Source of the DNA: Raphanus sativus | Lineage: Eukaryota; Streptophyta; Magnoliopsida; Brassicales; Brassicaceae | Assembly (NCBI RefSeq): GCF_000801105.2 | Contig: NC_079512.1 | Coordinates: 2,852,263-2,916,262, forward strand | Length of the DNA stretch: 64,000 nucleotides | Direction: 5' to 3' | Part shown: piece after piece, positions 44,426 to 56,100 of the stretch | How the letters are laid out: the number at the start of each line of letters is the position of its first letter | How positions within the stretch are numbered: the stretch's first letter is position 1 | The notes under the pieces: model-generated | Databases searched by the model: none | Told to the model about the DNA's origin: nothing | Seen by the model: the letters and a program-made list of their open reading frames with translations, nothing else | Program-made: the position numbers and the translations under genes

Positions 44426-46428
44426 GGTGGTTCATGACCACTATCTTCATCTACTTGGGAAGGAACAGCATGAGTAGTTTCCACGTTTGTCGTTTTCTCG
44501 TCTTTCGGTTTCTCTTGAATAAGAAAGTGAGACTCAAGAAGCTTAAACATTTCAAGGTGACCCACTCGCTGTTTTCCGAACAACTTCACAAGCATTAGGT
44601 CACACATAACTTGAGACTTCTGCTGAGGATCCCTAAGATTTTTTTTCTTGATATAGTCAAGCAGAAGACCCTGCACGTCGAACTGAGAAATAACTGATGT
44701 ATCACCATTTCTCATGAACGACAAAAACTCGAGGAGTTCTTTTGTTGCCCAATTTGTATCTCCAGGAAGCTTCTTTAGGTTATTACTTGGATTATTGTCA
44801 TCCAACTTGCTAGGTAAGGTGGAAGAACCACTAGTCTTTCTTCTCTTTGTTCCATTCTCTGCTACATCCAAAGCTGAATTGCCAGACGAATAAGCATTGT
44901 TACGGGTATGATCATTCCGTGGCTCCACTATAGGAACAGTGTAAGGAGCCTCCTTCCAAGGATTATATGCTCTAGTAAGCTCGTCCACAGTTAGAGACAG
45001 CTCTTCCTTCAGGCAAAGCCAATATACCTTGAATAGATACTCCCAACTGAGCTTGTCATCAAAATCCACCTTAACCTAATAAACAAGGAAAACAATTATG
45101 ATCCCCACACATTATGATATAGTGAAGAGGATAACTTTAAAAGAAAAACACTCAACTTTCTTATAGAACTAAGTACAAGATTTCCTCCCTAAACAAGAAA
45201 AGTTACTCTTTTCCTTTGGTTTTAAGCGATTTTTTTCAAAATAAAACACCCAACCTACCCTACTGTTCTTGCGAAAACTTACTAAATATGAAACCCAATA
45301 TCTCTAAAATTCCATCATTCAATTCAACCCCAAAATTCCATCACTCTCTCGTAATATATGAGTCCTAATCCATCAACCCCAAATTTCCATATATATTGCT
45401 ATCACATTTACGAGTGTCATGTGCATGAAAAGACTATATTCCTCCAAAGGTAATTGTGACAGGTGGTAAAAATCATCAATTCGCCTGAGCACTGAATGGA
45501 AACTAATTGAATGTGGAGAAGTGTCTTACCGCTTGAACATCTCCTTGACCAATATTCTCAATCAACATTATTGGCTTAATACAAGTGCCACAAAGCCCCA
45601 TGTTACCTCTCACAAACACATAGTCGGCATAAGCAACGCACCGCTTACAAACAGAAAAAGTGCATGTATAACACATATAACTGGATGATTTCTGGCATGC
45701 ACTGCATATGTGCCAACCTGAAATGAATGAAACAAAAAACATCAGTTTCAACTTCCACGTCGCCATTTAAAAGATTTCAAAAATAACGGCACGTCAGAGA
45801 AATATTCCCTCCACATACATACCGCAGTTCCATTTAGCGGTTGTTCGAAAGAAGGCCTCGTCTCTGTTAATACAAGTTGGATGGTACGCCTTGGGGCAGT
45901 TCCTGAACATCATCAATTAAGTTATCAATAACACAAATCTCGTATCCAAAAATCTCTCAGATGCCTTCGTTACCAATTGATTCGAGTCTAATTAATGGCA
46001 TTAATTAGCATGTAATCAAAAATAGTAACTAAAGCACCAACACATACCATATAAATCCCAATTAAGTAACTAACTAAACCTCTTATGACAAAAACTCACC
46101 GGCGATCACATAGAACGAGGTCTCCGCCGTCAAAGCAAATAAAACAGACATCTTCTTCCTTATCATCCTTCCGCGGCGGTGGCGGCGGAGGCGGAGGCTG
46201 CGGCGGCGGGGGCTGCTGAGTTTGCAACGGCGTCTGAGCGTGCGCCTTCGGAGGCCGGCCACGTTTTCGCTTAACAGGGGCCTCCTGCTCGATCGTGCCT
46301 ACGACCGTCGGGGCGGGCGCGGAGGAGAGAGCACCGATCTCTTCGCATTGATCAACTCTCATGAGATCGATCCCTCTGACCGAACTCTTTTCGCCGCGAG
46401 ACGAAGCGCCTCGCTGCTGATTCTCCAT
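44426..46428 (-). CDS. PHD/SWIB-domain nuclear protein (At3g51120-like), 3' part missing
   Basis: Minus-strand exons: 46100-46428, 45823-45902, 45530-45717, and 45074 down to the gap edge at 44426. The N-terminus holds an AT-hook-like KRKRGRPPKAH, then a polyproline run. A PHD-type zinc finger begins [23 protein letters not shown] and continues across exons 2 and 3 with WHICSACQ, YMCYTC and CKRC. Exon 4 has a VDFDDKLSWEYLFKVYWLCLK segment and a SWIB/MDM2 domain (WATKELLEFLSFMRNGD to LFGKQRVGHLEMFKLLESHF). Arabidopsis relatives (At3g51120, At2g18090, NERD) continue with Plus-3, GYF and sometimes CCCH domains and act in chromatin or RNA-linked silencing. Those domains are absent here, presumably inside or beyond the gap. 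About 415 residues are visible. Confidence 0.85.
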
Positions 46429-48393
46429 CGGCGAGTGAAGAATTCGAAGTACGTGTGAGTAGTACCTGCAGATCGGTTAGTGAAAGAGAAACCCTAATCT
46501 GAGGTTCTCTGGGGATGATGATGATGGAGAGAGAGAGAGAGTATGGGTGATGTGTTTGGAGCGAAGACTAGTGGGGAAAACGATAAAATGGACATTGTTA
46601 CTTAATATGACCAATTTAAAGAGTAAACAACTGTTTTTACTTCTTTTCTGCTTATGGAAATTTTTATTTTCTTTTCATATCATTTCTGCTTAGAGATTTT
46701 ATATTCTAAAAAGTTGATACTATTTCTGGATTTTAAATTAATTTATAAAATCTACTGGTCTAAATTATAACATGACTATTTTACAGAAAATATGTTGTGA
46801 AGTTATTTTTCCTTTAGAATCATTTCTTCTTATAGATTTTGTCAGTTTACTACTATTTCTGGATTTCGAATTAATTTATATAATATAATGGTAGATTTTT
46901 TAGTTTAATATTTTTAATTTGGTATGACTATCTTATTACATAAAATTGTGGTGTTTTTTGTTTCTAGCTATAGATATTATTTTTCAAATACACTACATGT
47001 AGTCAAAGTTACTAATCTCTACTATTCAAAGATTGTGTGTCGAATTATTTAAAGCACTTTCCATGTCTTAATTTTCTTCACTTTTCACACCAAATGGTAC
47101 TAGTATCCCAAACGACTTTGAAGTAAAAGGCATCCCCAAAAAGATACTTATGGAAACATCAAAGATTCAAACTTCAAGTGTCTGTCACATATTTTCCCCC
47201 TTTTTAATTACTATCTGAGTGTGTAGAAATTACCAGCCTTACGTTTATAATCTCCTCATCCAATTTTTTTAAATGATCATTCATACCAAAGATGAACTGG
47301 AAACACAATAGAAGCATAAGATATTTCAATAGTTAAAAAAAAGCATAAGATATTTCAATGTTTTGATCATAACTTCATTCGCCACACTCACATGGCATTG
47401 TAGCCTGTTGGTAGGCTTTGTAGGTTTGTTGGTCCATTGTTCACGTGCATGTTGGACTTGCATTTGGGATCTGGCTATACATTTTTGAAATAGATATTTT
47501 TTGTCGAAATTGGAAAAAAATAATAATATATTTTCCGAATTTGGTCTTTTCTTTAACATCCATCCTTTTGTCATTAAAGTCCACCCATATTAATTATTTT
47601 TTAAACACTAGTGATATTATATTTCAAGTGATGAAAATACTAAATGTTGCTTATTCATGAAAATTTGGTATATGTTATAAGTTATAACAAAAGAAACTAA
47701 GTCACATAATGCTTCTATGTGAAAGTTTTTGTTTGCAAACTCGAATAAACTAGTTTTTTCATTCAATGATAGTGTCATTCTTTTACGTAGTAATTATCCG
47801 CAAGTTTAAAGTAAAATCTGATTATCAAATACTTTATGTTATTGTCATGGGAAGTCAAGATAGAGTGAGACAGCATAGCATTTTGCATTTAAAAATATTT
47901 GATATTATGTTTATTAATAAAAAACTAAATTTTGATCTGTGTTTTGAAAGCACATGATTTTTTATTTAATAAATTTTATATTATATTATAGTTCATTAAT
48001 CATTATAATTATTTCAAACTTGTACAGAAAAAAATTTATAATGTATTTATGTAGATGTGTAAAATTTGAAAATAAACCTATTATAAAAAGGAAGTAAAAT
48101 TTGTAAGTGTGAAATTTCTTATTTACTATATTGAATCAATTTTATTTACTATATTGATTTTTTCTTGTTACATGTTGTAATGTCAAAGCAACAAAATATT
48201 TTACTATGGAGGTTTTTATTTAAAACAAAAAACATTAAACTAACATTGCGTCTATTGCGATGTTAACTTAAGTTGAGACCAGCCCGTCGCCGTCTTCTTC
48301 TGCGTGAAACAACAAAAACCAAATTAGGAAAAAAAAATAAAAGAAAGAGAGAATTGTTCTCATCCGTCCGAGAAACCGATCACAGTAGGAAGG
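46429..48393. other. Bidirectional promoter region and AT-rich spacer
   Basis: Between the divergently transcribed PHD/SWIB gene and UPF0183 gene. A GATGATGATG/GAGAGA run lies at about 46513-46541 in the PHD/SWIB leader. A microinsertion is at 47312-47359. No other gene is supported. Confidence 0.5.
47312..47359. repeat. Poly(A)-tail microinsertion flanked by 19-bp direct repeats
   Basis: AAGCATAAGATATTTCAAT occurs at 47312-47330 and 47341-47359. The insert is only AGTTAAAAAA (10 bases). Confidence 0.75.
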
Positions 48394-48414
48394 ATGACTC
48401 AAAGATCGGCGGTA

Positions 48415-51140
48415 ATGCAGAGAACAAGAAGACGATGCGAAGGTACCGCCATGGGCGCCACCGTCTTCGATCTCCGTCCCGGCGTCGGCATCGGACCTTT
48501 CTCTATCGGTATGCGATTCTCTCAAATTCCCTCCTGCTTTTCTCTAGCTTTTCGAATTCGAGAATGACTTGATCATCATCTACCCTGCGTTGGACTTGGA
48601 AGATAGAAATTGAGTTGCGATCGTCGATTGATTGAATCCGATGATAATACTGTAGTAGTGTTAGCAAACGTTGCTGCTCAGCTGTCTTGGTTCATTAGCA
48701 GACTATTAGACTATGTGCAATGTATCTAGACTTAAATACGTTTATGTACATAGTCTAATACAAGACTGTTGAGCTTCCGATCATCAATCAAATCGTGGAT
48801 GTGTTTTTTTTTTCAGGAATGCCAATTTGTGATGCGTTTGCGCAAATAGAGCAGCAGCCCAACATATACGATGTTGTTCATGTTAAATACCACGACGAGG
48901 ATCCTCTGAAGCTGGATATTGTTATTAGCTTTCCGGATCATGGTTTTCATCTTCGCTTTGATCCATGGTCTCAGGTACGACATGATGATGCTGTGGTTCA
49001 TACCTTTTTTTTCTTAATCAAACCAACTAGACTTCTTTACAATCTATTCAAGTTTGGAAAGCAATTTATTTGACTAGTTTTATGTGGAGTATTCAGTTTA
49101 CTTTTCTTTTGTTTGTTAAAAAAACTCTCTATCTTGGTTATTATTCTTCTTCCATATTTGATTTGTTTTGCAGAGGTTACGCCTTGTTGAGATTTATGAT
49201 GTCAAGCGGCTTCAGATGCGTTACGCCACTTCTACTATCGGGTGAGTTAAAAAGATTATGACTTTAGGTGTAGTTTACTGTTGTAGTGACTGTCTTTTGT
49301 ATGTACTTCAGGGGTCCATCAGCTCTGGCGACGTTTGTGGCTGTTTATGCACTTTTTGGACCGACATTTCCTGGGATTTATGATAAAGAAAGAGGGGTTT
49401 ATTCTCTCTTCTACCCGGTGAGCAACAAATAAATATATATACGGGTCTCACTCTTCTTCCATATATGTTTGAATTTGTTCTGTCGATGGTTAACGTTTAT
49501 TTAACTATGGCAGGGGCTATCCTTTCAGTTTCCAATTCCTAACCAGTACACGGACTGCTGCCATGATGGAGAAGGTATGTTTTTCTCCGGATCCAAGAGA
49601 AATTCTGTTTATGTTTCTTTGTCTATCCCAATATATGACTTATCTTTCTCTTCTATGAAGCGGCGCTACCATTAGAGTTTCCAGATGGCACCACGCCAGT
49701 AGCATGCCGGGTCTCTATCTATGACAACTCGAGCGACAAAAAAGTTGGTGTAGGAAAGCTGATGGATAGAGCTTCTGTCCCTCCTTTACCTCCTGGCAGC
49801 CTTTATATGGAAGAGGTTCATGTCAAGGTGTGCCTGTTCTTCATCAACTTCCGCTCCCCCGCTGTGTAGTTTAAACATCATTAGCAGTTAGCCACGTCCT
49901 TACTCTTAGCATGACTGTATTAAATATTTATGCAGCTTGGCAAGGAGTTATACTTTACTGTTGGAGGCCAGCATGTACCTTTTGGTGCATCGCCACAGGT
50001 AAAGTTAGTATCTCTCTTTGTGTGTTTCTTCTTTGGAACTCATCATTTAATGCTCGGTGCAGGATGTATGGACCGACTTAGGACGACCATGTGGGATACA
50101 CCCAAAGCAGGTAACTTGTTTGTTGTATATCACGAACAGATGCGTATGTTAGTTAGCTTCTCTTACTATCTTGCCTGCAGTATCTGTCATAGTCCAATGC
50201 CCATTTGAAAAATTTGGATATCTGCTGCTAAAATTGTACTTTGCTTTCCAGGTAGATCAAATGGTTATTCATTCTGCATCAGATCCACGACCAAAAACAA
50301 CTCTTTGTGGTGATTACTTTTACAACTATTTTACTCGTGGCATGGACATCCTGTTTGACGGCGAGGTAGGCAACTGGTCAAGTAGAGTTAATATGTTCCC
50401 TCCCTTCGTATGTGTTCTTTTTAATCCATGACTCTTTACCTTTTCTACAGACTCACAGAGCTAAGAAGTTTGTTCTTCACACCAACTATCCTGGTCATGC
50501 TGATTTCAACTCGTACATAAAGTGCAACTTTGTGATCTCTGGTAAGCGATGCAGATGATAGCAGCTTCATGTGAATCAGTTATCTTTTATTCAGATGTAT
50601 ATGTTTCGTCTTACTTTTCAACAAAACTACGATTTATTGCTGTTTTTTCAGTTGGAGAGAGTGAGGCAGAAGCAAACAGAGGTGGAAACAAGATCACTCC
50701 AAGAACGAACTGGGAGCAAGTTAAGGTAAATAGTTTCAGACCAAAGTGATACAAGAATAACAGGGAAATGATAGGAAGCTAGTCTGTGTTAGGCCGAGTC
50801 AGTAAACCTGAGAATAGTATTGTTAACAAATGAGTAGAACATTTCTCATGAAACCTTTTGCTTTTAAACTTTATAGGAAATACTTGGGGAGTGTGGACCA
50901 GCGGCTATACAGACACAGGGCTCGACGAGCAACCCATTTGGATCGACATACGTGTATGGCTATCAGAATATTGCTTTTGAGGTGAAGCATTTTTAGTAAA
51001 ACCTAATTTAGGAATTGGATCCTCTTTGCGAAAAAAATATTCTTATCAGATTGTTAAAGGAAACCTTTAAGTGGAGTTTAATAATTTTGCAGGTGATGAA
51101 GAACGGTCATATAGCCACTATTACTTTGTTCCAGTCATGA
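48415..51140 (+). CDS. UPF0183 / PHAF1-family protein (At3g51130-like)
   Basis: Thirteen exons: 48415-48508, 48817-48974, 49174-49241, 49312-49417, 49514-49574, 49661-49827, 49936-49998, 50063-50110, 50252-50365, 50451-50541, 50652-50725, 50877-50981, 51093-51140, giving 398 residues with no break. The frame starts MQRTRRRCEGTAMGATVFDLRPG. ATG codons at 48394 and 48451 are in the same frame and cannot be excluded as the start. Family signatures include GIGPFSIGMPICDAFAQIE, DPLKLDIVISFPDHGFHLRFDP, YALFGPTFPGIYD, DCCHDGE, LGRPCGIHPKQ and HTNYPGHADFNSYIKCNF. The animal member (PHAF1, C16orf70) binds autophagosomal membranes, so an autophagy or trafficking role is possible but unproven in plants. 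Transcribed divergently from the PHD/SWIB gene, as the Arabidopsis neighbourhood suggests. Confidence 0.92.
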
Positions 51141-51699
51141 TGCGTCTACCGTCCGAGGTATGCGCTTACTAATAATAAGTCCTGATTCATGTTATTTACT
51201 GTCTGATTCTATAGAATTCTTTTTCGGGCTCAAAATCGTGTTGTTTTCTGTTGTATGCTAAAACTCCTCAACCAACATCTCATGTGGATGATCAATGTAT
51301 TACTCTTTGTAGGGGGGGCTTTTATGCTTGGCTGGAGAAGCTATCTTCTACAACAGTGTCTGTAAATCTAACGTCATGATATTAAACTACAAATGTAAAT
51401 GCTGTACAGTCATTTGTTAAGTCGATATCAAGCTTTGTAATGACAGATACTACTTTTTAATATCCCACTGTTTCGGACTTCTTGTCTAAGAGCATCCACA
51501 ACCATGGACTTGTTAGAAGAGTCCTTAGGATTATTAAAGTAATTTTTTTTTTTTGAGAAGTTAAGGATTCTAATGTGTGCAATGGTATTCCTTAATTAGG
51601 AGTTTTTCATAACAAACTTGTTTTCTCTTTATCAAAACGAACAAAGAGTATATACACATACACACTCTCTTTGCCAAACTTGTTTTCTCTTTGCCAAAC
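51141..51699. other. 3' UTR of the UPF0183 gene and element-like border
   Basis: Sequence around 51486-51530 (AGAGCATCCACAACCATGGA then GTCCTTAG) resembles the end of a common Brassicaceae miniature element. A related inverted stretch occurs at about 57755-57780. Confidence 0.4.
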
Positions 51700-52812
51700 T
51701 TAATCTTTAACAACAGAGGATAAATAAAGAACAGTTAAAAAAAGAAAAAAAAAGAAACAAGGCCAAAATATTGCATATGCCTGTGCTTCTAGTTCTGCAA
51801 TTCTCTGTAATGACGCTTGCTCTATGCACACACGGCGTTTGCGTTCCTCGTCGAGCAAACATGTCATCTTGTACCTTAGTTCAGCCATTTCTTGAGTAAG
51901 GTCTTCCGCTTCTTCCTTCGCCTTCAGTTTCTCCTCTTTCAGTTCCTCCTGCACATACCAAAACTAGTTAAGATTAACCCCCTGCAGCTGTATCTGTTTC
52001 TCCATATCCTCCATTTTATCAATCAAATTTATAGAGATAACACACAAACGCAATGAGATTTTCACCCAAAAATATTTTTTTTTCAGAACATAGACAATGA
52101 AAGAAACTCACAATGAGGCTCAACACATGAAGAAAGAACACCGAGATCATTATTCAAGAAAAGAAACTGAAAACATGAAGAAAGCAAAGAGAAGAACCAA
52201 CAAACACGAAGAAACGACACCGTTAACTCCAAACGCGAAAGCTCCTGAGTTATTGTCCTTAGTAGCCGGAGTATAGCCATCCTCAGCTTTGTTTGTAATG
52301 AGGATGACCACAATCCAATTATCAACAAAGATAGGTGGCGAAGGATGGTTTAAGTAACTTACGTTGCTCTGCAGAACAAAAAGAAAGATAGAGAGAGAGA
52401 CTGGTCAAGGAGTTTCTCGTGACACAAACCTTAGCTTCCAATAGCTCACTCAGCTTTGAACCCAAAGAATCTCGTCGAGTCTTTAGTGAGTTTAACAAAG
52501 TATTATACTCAATCACTCCTGCTTCTTCCTCTGTAACCAAACACACACACACGAAGAAAATTTTATCAAACAAAATCGAGGAAGAGAAGCTTACTCCTCC
52601 CCATGGTTTCCCCTATATCAAATCCAAAATCAACTATTCAACGAAGCGGTCGAAGTTACAGAGCTCACCGGATCGGAGGCAACATATCCACACCGGATGA
52701 TGGAGAAGAAGACTCACCGGATCGGAGGCGACGAGGCGGACGATTCGATCGGAAACTCAAAAGCGTGGCGAGAACCCAGACGATCTTCATCTCCTCGACA
52801 TCGAGTTCGGCT
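51700..52812 (-). CDS. Small coiled-coil protein with C-terminal hydrophobic tail, unrecognised
   Basis: Tentative minus-strand exons: about 52706-52771 plus one base ([13 protein letters not shown]...RRLRS), about 52434-52533 ([20 protein letters not shown] then [12 protein letters not shown]), a possible 6-base microexon near 52353, and 51953 down to 51700. The last exon reads [19 protein letters not shown], then [16 protein letters not shown], then a hydrophobic stretch ([21 protein letters not shown]) before the stop. Heptad-like Leu/Ala spacing indicates a coiled coil, and the end could be a tail anchor. Frames join at GT..AG borders, but the middle linkage is uncertain. The gene lies between orthologues of At3g51130 and At3g51140 in opposite orientation, where I expect no gene, so it may be a transposed copy. 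I do not recognise the family. Confidence 0.45.
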
Positions 52813-52893
52813 TTGTTCCTTTCATCAGACCAATACTCTCTCCACCAATAGCAACATGCCACCTGCACTAAGGATCAGCTAAGGATCAGGTCC

Positions 52894-53065
52894 TATTGGT
52901 TTATGATTATGTATATAACCGGTTTAGCGGGTTTGGTTAGCTTAGATTGATTCCGGTTCAATTGTACATATGAGTATAAATACTTGTAATTATACATTTT
53001 ACAGTTAATAAGAAATCATTTCAATATTATCTTCTTCTTCTCTCCCAAGCAAGCTGATCGTAACA
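52894..53065 (+). repeat. 5' LTR of Copia element 2
   Basis: 172 bp; TATA box at about 52975. Identical by eye to 57500-57671. Confidence 0.93.
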
Positions 53066-53077
53066 TGGTATCAGAGC
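53066..53077 (+). other. Primer binding site of Copia element 2
   Basis: TGGTATCAGAGC, complementary to the 3' end of initiator Met tRNA, with no spacer after the LTR. Confidence 0.88.
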
Positions 53078-53145
53078 TACTATTGAGCTTGATCTCTTCG
53101 TGATATCTTCGCTCGAGCTCATAATCCTTCTATTTTCAAGCTGCG

Positions 53146-56100
53146 ATGGTGTCTGTGAAGAAGTTTCCTCGTCGATCGACTCGTATCGCAACTCGCACTG
53201 CTCCGATGGCTTCTCCGGCTGTTTCAGGTCCGGATCTACAGGCCTCCCGAGCACTTGTTGGTGTTGACCTTACGGATTCGATCCACTCTCCGTATTTCAT
53301 GCATACTTCCGATCACCCTGGTTTGATTCTCATCTCTCTTAAGCTAGATGGTTCGAACTTTGATGATTGGGAAGCTGCGATGAAGATAGCACTTGATGCG
53401 AAGAATAAGATAGGATTTGTAGATGGATCAATACCTCGTCCTCTTGAATCAGATCTAAATTTTCGAATCTGGTCTCGTTGCAATAGCCTTGTTAAGTCAT
53501 GGATCCTTAACTCGGTAACAACACAGATTTATCGAAGCATTCTTCGCTTGAGTGATGCTACTGATGTGTGGAATGATTTACACAGTCGTTTTCATATGAC
53601 AAATTTGCCTAGAACTTACAATCTCACGCAGGAGATTCAGGATCTTCGACAAGGTTCTCTCTCACTCTCTGACTACTACACGAAGCTGAAAACCTTGTGG
53701 AGTAACTTGGAAAATTGTGAAGAACCTGATGATTCCTGTACGTGTGGAAAAGCACTTCGCCTTCAACAGAAAGCTGAACGTGCCAAGATCGTGAAGTTTC
53801 TAGCTGGACTCAACGAATCATATGCTGTGATTCGTCGTCAGATCATTATGAAAAAGACTCTGCCTTCCCTCACTGAAGTTTACAACATATTGGATCAGGA
53901 TGATAGCCAAAAGAACTTTGCTATGGCTGTTACTCCTGCTGCTTTTCAAGTTTCTGAGGCACCCCCTTCACCTCAGAACACTACGAGTGTTTGTTATGTC
54001 CAATCTGGTGCTCACAAAGGGAAACCAATCTGTTCGTTCTGCAACAAGGTTGGTCATATCGCTGAGCGTTGCTACAAGAAGCATGGCTTTCCTCCAGGCT
54101 ATGGCACTCGAGGCAAAGCGCCTGAGAAGTTATCTAAATCATCATCTGGAACTCCTCAAGTGAATTTGTCAACTAAGCCTGAAGATAAGACCTCTCATCT
54201 TGACAACCTGATTGGAAATCTTTCAAAAGACCAAATACAGCAATTTATTGCTCTGTTTAGCTCTCAGCTACAGAGTGGTTCTCAAAACAGTTCTGCTGGT
54301 CCTGGTGAAGCTTCCTCTTCTCAACAACAAACTGAGATTTCGGGTATCAACTTTTCCCAATCTACCTTCTGTTTCATTGGTATTCTCACAGTGTCACAGA
54401 ATCTGCTTAGTAATACTTCTTGGATACTCGACTCTGGTGCTACGCATCATGTATCACATGACAAAGGATTGTTTGTTTCTTTGGATACAAACATTGCTAG
54501 TTCTGTGAATCTACCCAATGGTTCTATAGTCAAGATCAGTGGCGTGGGAAATATACAACTAAATAAGCACATTCTTCTTCGGAATGTTTTGTTTATCCCA
54601 GAGTTCCGCTTGAATCTCATCAGCATAAGTTCTCTAACGACTGATCTTGGTTCCAGAGTCATATTTGATCCATCTTCTTGTGAAATACAGGATCATACCA
54701 AGGACTTGATGATTGGACAGGGTAGAAGAGTTGGGAACCTGTATGTGCTGGATATCAACGAAGCTTCTGTACGTGTGAATGCAGTGGTCGATGTTGGAAC
54801 TTGGCACAACAGGATGGGTCATGCCTCTTATGCAAGACTCGACTTGATATCTGAGGTTTTGGGAACAACAAGGCAGAAGAATAAAGGCAATTCTTATTGT
54901 CATATTTGCCATTTAGCTAAGCAGAAGAAACTCTCTTTTCCATCTCCCAACAACATATGTAAAACTAACTTTGAGCTATTGCATATTGATGTTTGGGGAC
55001 CCTTCTCAATTGAGACAGTGGATGGTTATAAATATTTCTTGACTATAGTGGATGATCACTCACGAGCAACTTGGGTTTATTTACTAAGAACTAAAGATGA
55101 AGTGATCAAGGTGTTTCCTGCTTTTATAGCTCAAGTTGAGAACCAGTATAATCTGAAAGTTAAAGCGGTCCGTTCTGATAACGCACCAGAGCTAAGATTT
55201 ACAGAGTTCTTCCAGTCTAAAGGCATTATCTCATACCATTCTTGTCCAGACACTCCTGAGCAAAACTCGGTGGTGGAACGAAAGCACCAACATCTGCTCA
55301 ATGTAGCTAGAGCATTCATGTTCCAGTCGCATCTTCCGCTTGCTCATTGGGGTGACAGTGTCTTGACTGCAACCTTTGTGATCAACCGCACTCCATCACC
55401 TCTTCTTGGTAATAAAACTCCTTTTGAGATCTTGAATGGGAAGATAGCTGCATATGATCAGATGAGAACTTTTGGTTGCTTGTGTTACGGTTCCACATCT
55501 CCTAAACAGAGACATAAGTTCCAACCGAGATCAAGAGCTTGTGTTTTCTTGGGTTATCCGTCTGGAGTAAAGGGATATAAACTGATGGATTTGGAAAGTA
55601 ATCGAATCTTTGTCTCAAGAAACGTTGTCTTCCATGAAGACGTCTTCCCTCTGGTCAATAACACGTTAACTGAAGACATTTTTCAACACTTCACACCACA
55701 CTCTTCATCTTTGTCATCAGGTAATAACCATACCATTTCATCACCACAAATTTCTCCACCTTCTTCTCTACCACCACAAATTTCTTCTCGGGTTAGGAAA
55801 CAACCTGCGCATTTGCAAGACTATCATTGCTATTCTTTAGACTCAAATGTCTCTTACCCTATGGCTTCTTGCCTTTCTTATTCAAAACTTTCTTCTTCTT
55901 ATTCTTCTTTTATCAACAACATTACCAAAATTCCAATCCCTCAATCTTATTCTGAGGCAAAGGATTCAAAAGAGTGGTGTGAAGCAGTTGATAAGGAGTT
56001 TGATGCAATGGAAGCGACTAAGACTTGGCATGTTACTAAGTTACCTGTTGGAAAGAAAGCCGTGGGAAGCAAGGTTCTATATTCGTTGAAGTTCAATGCT

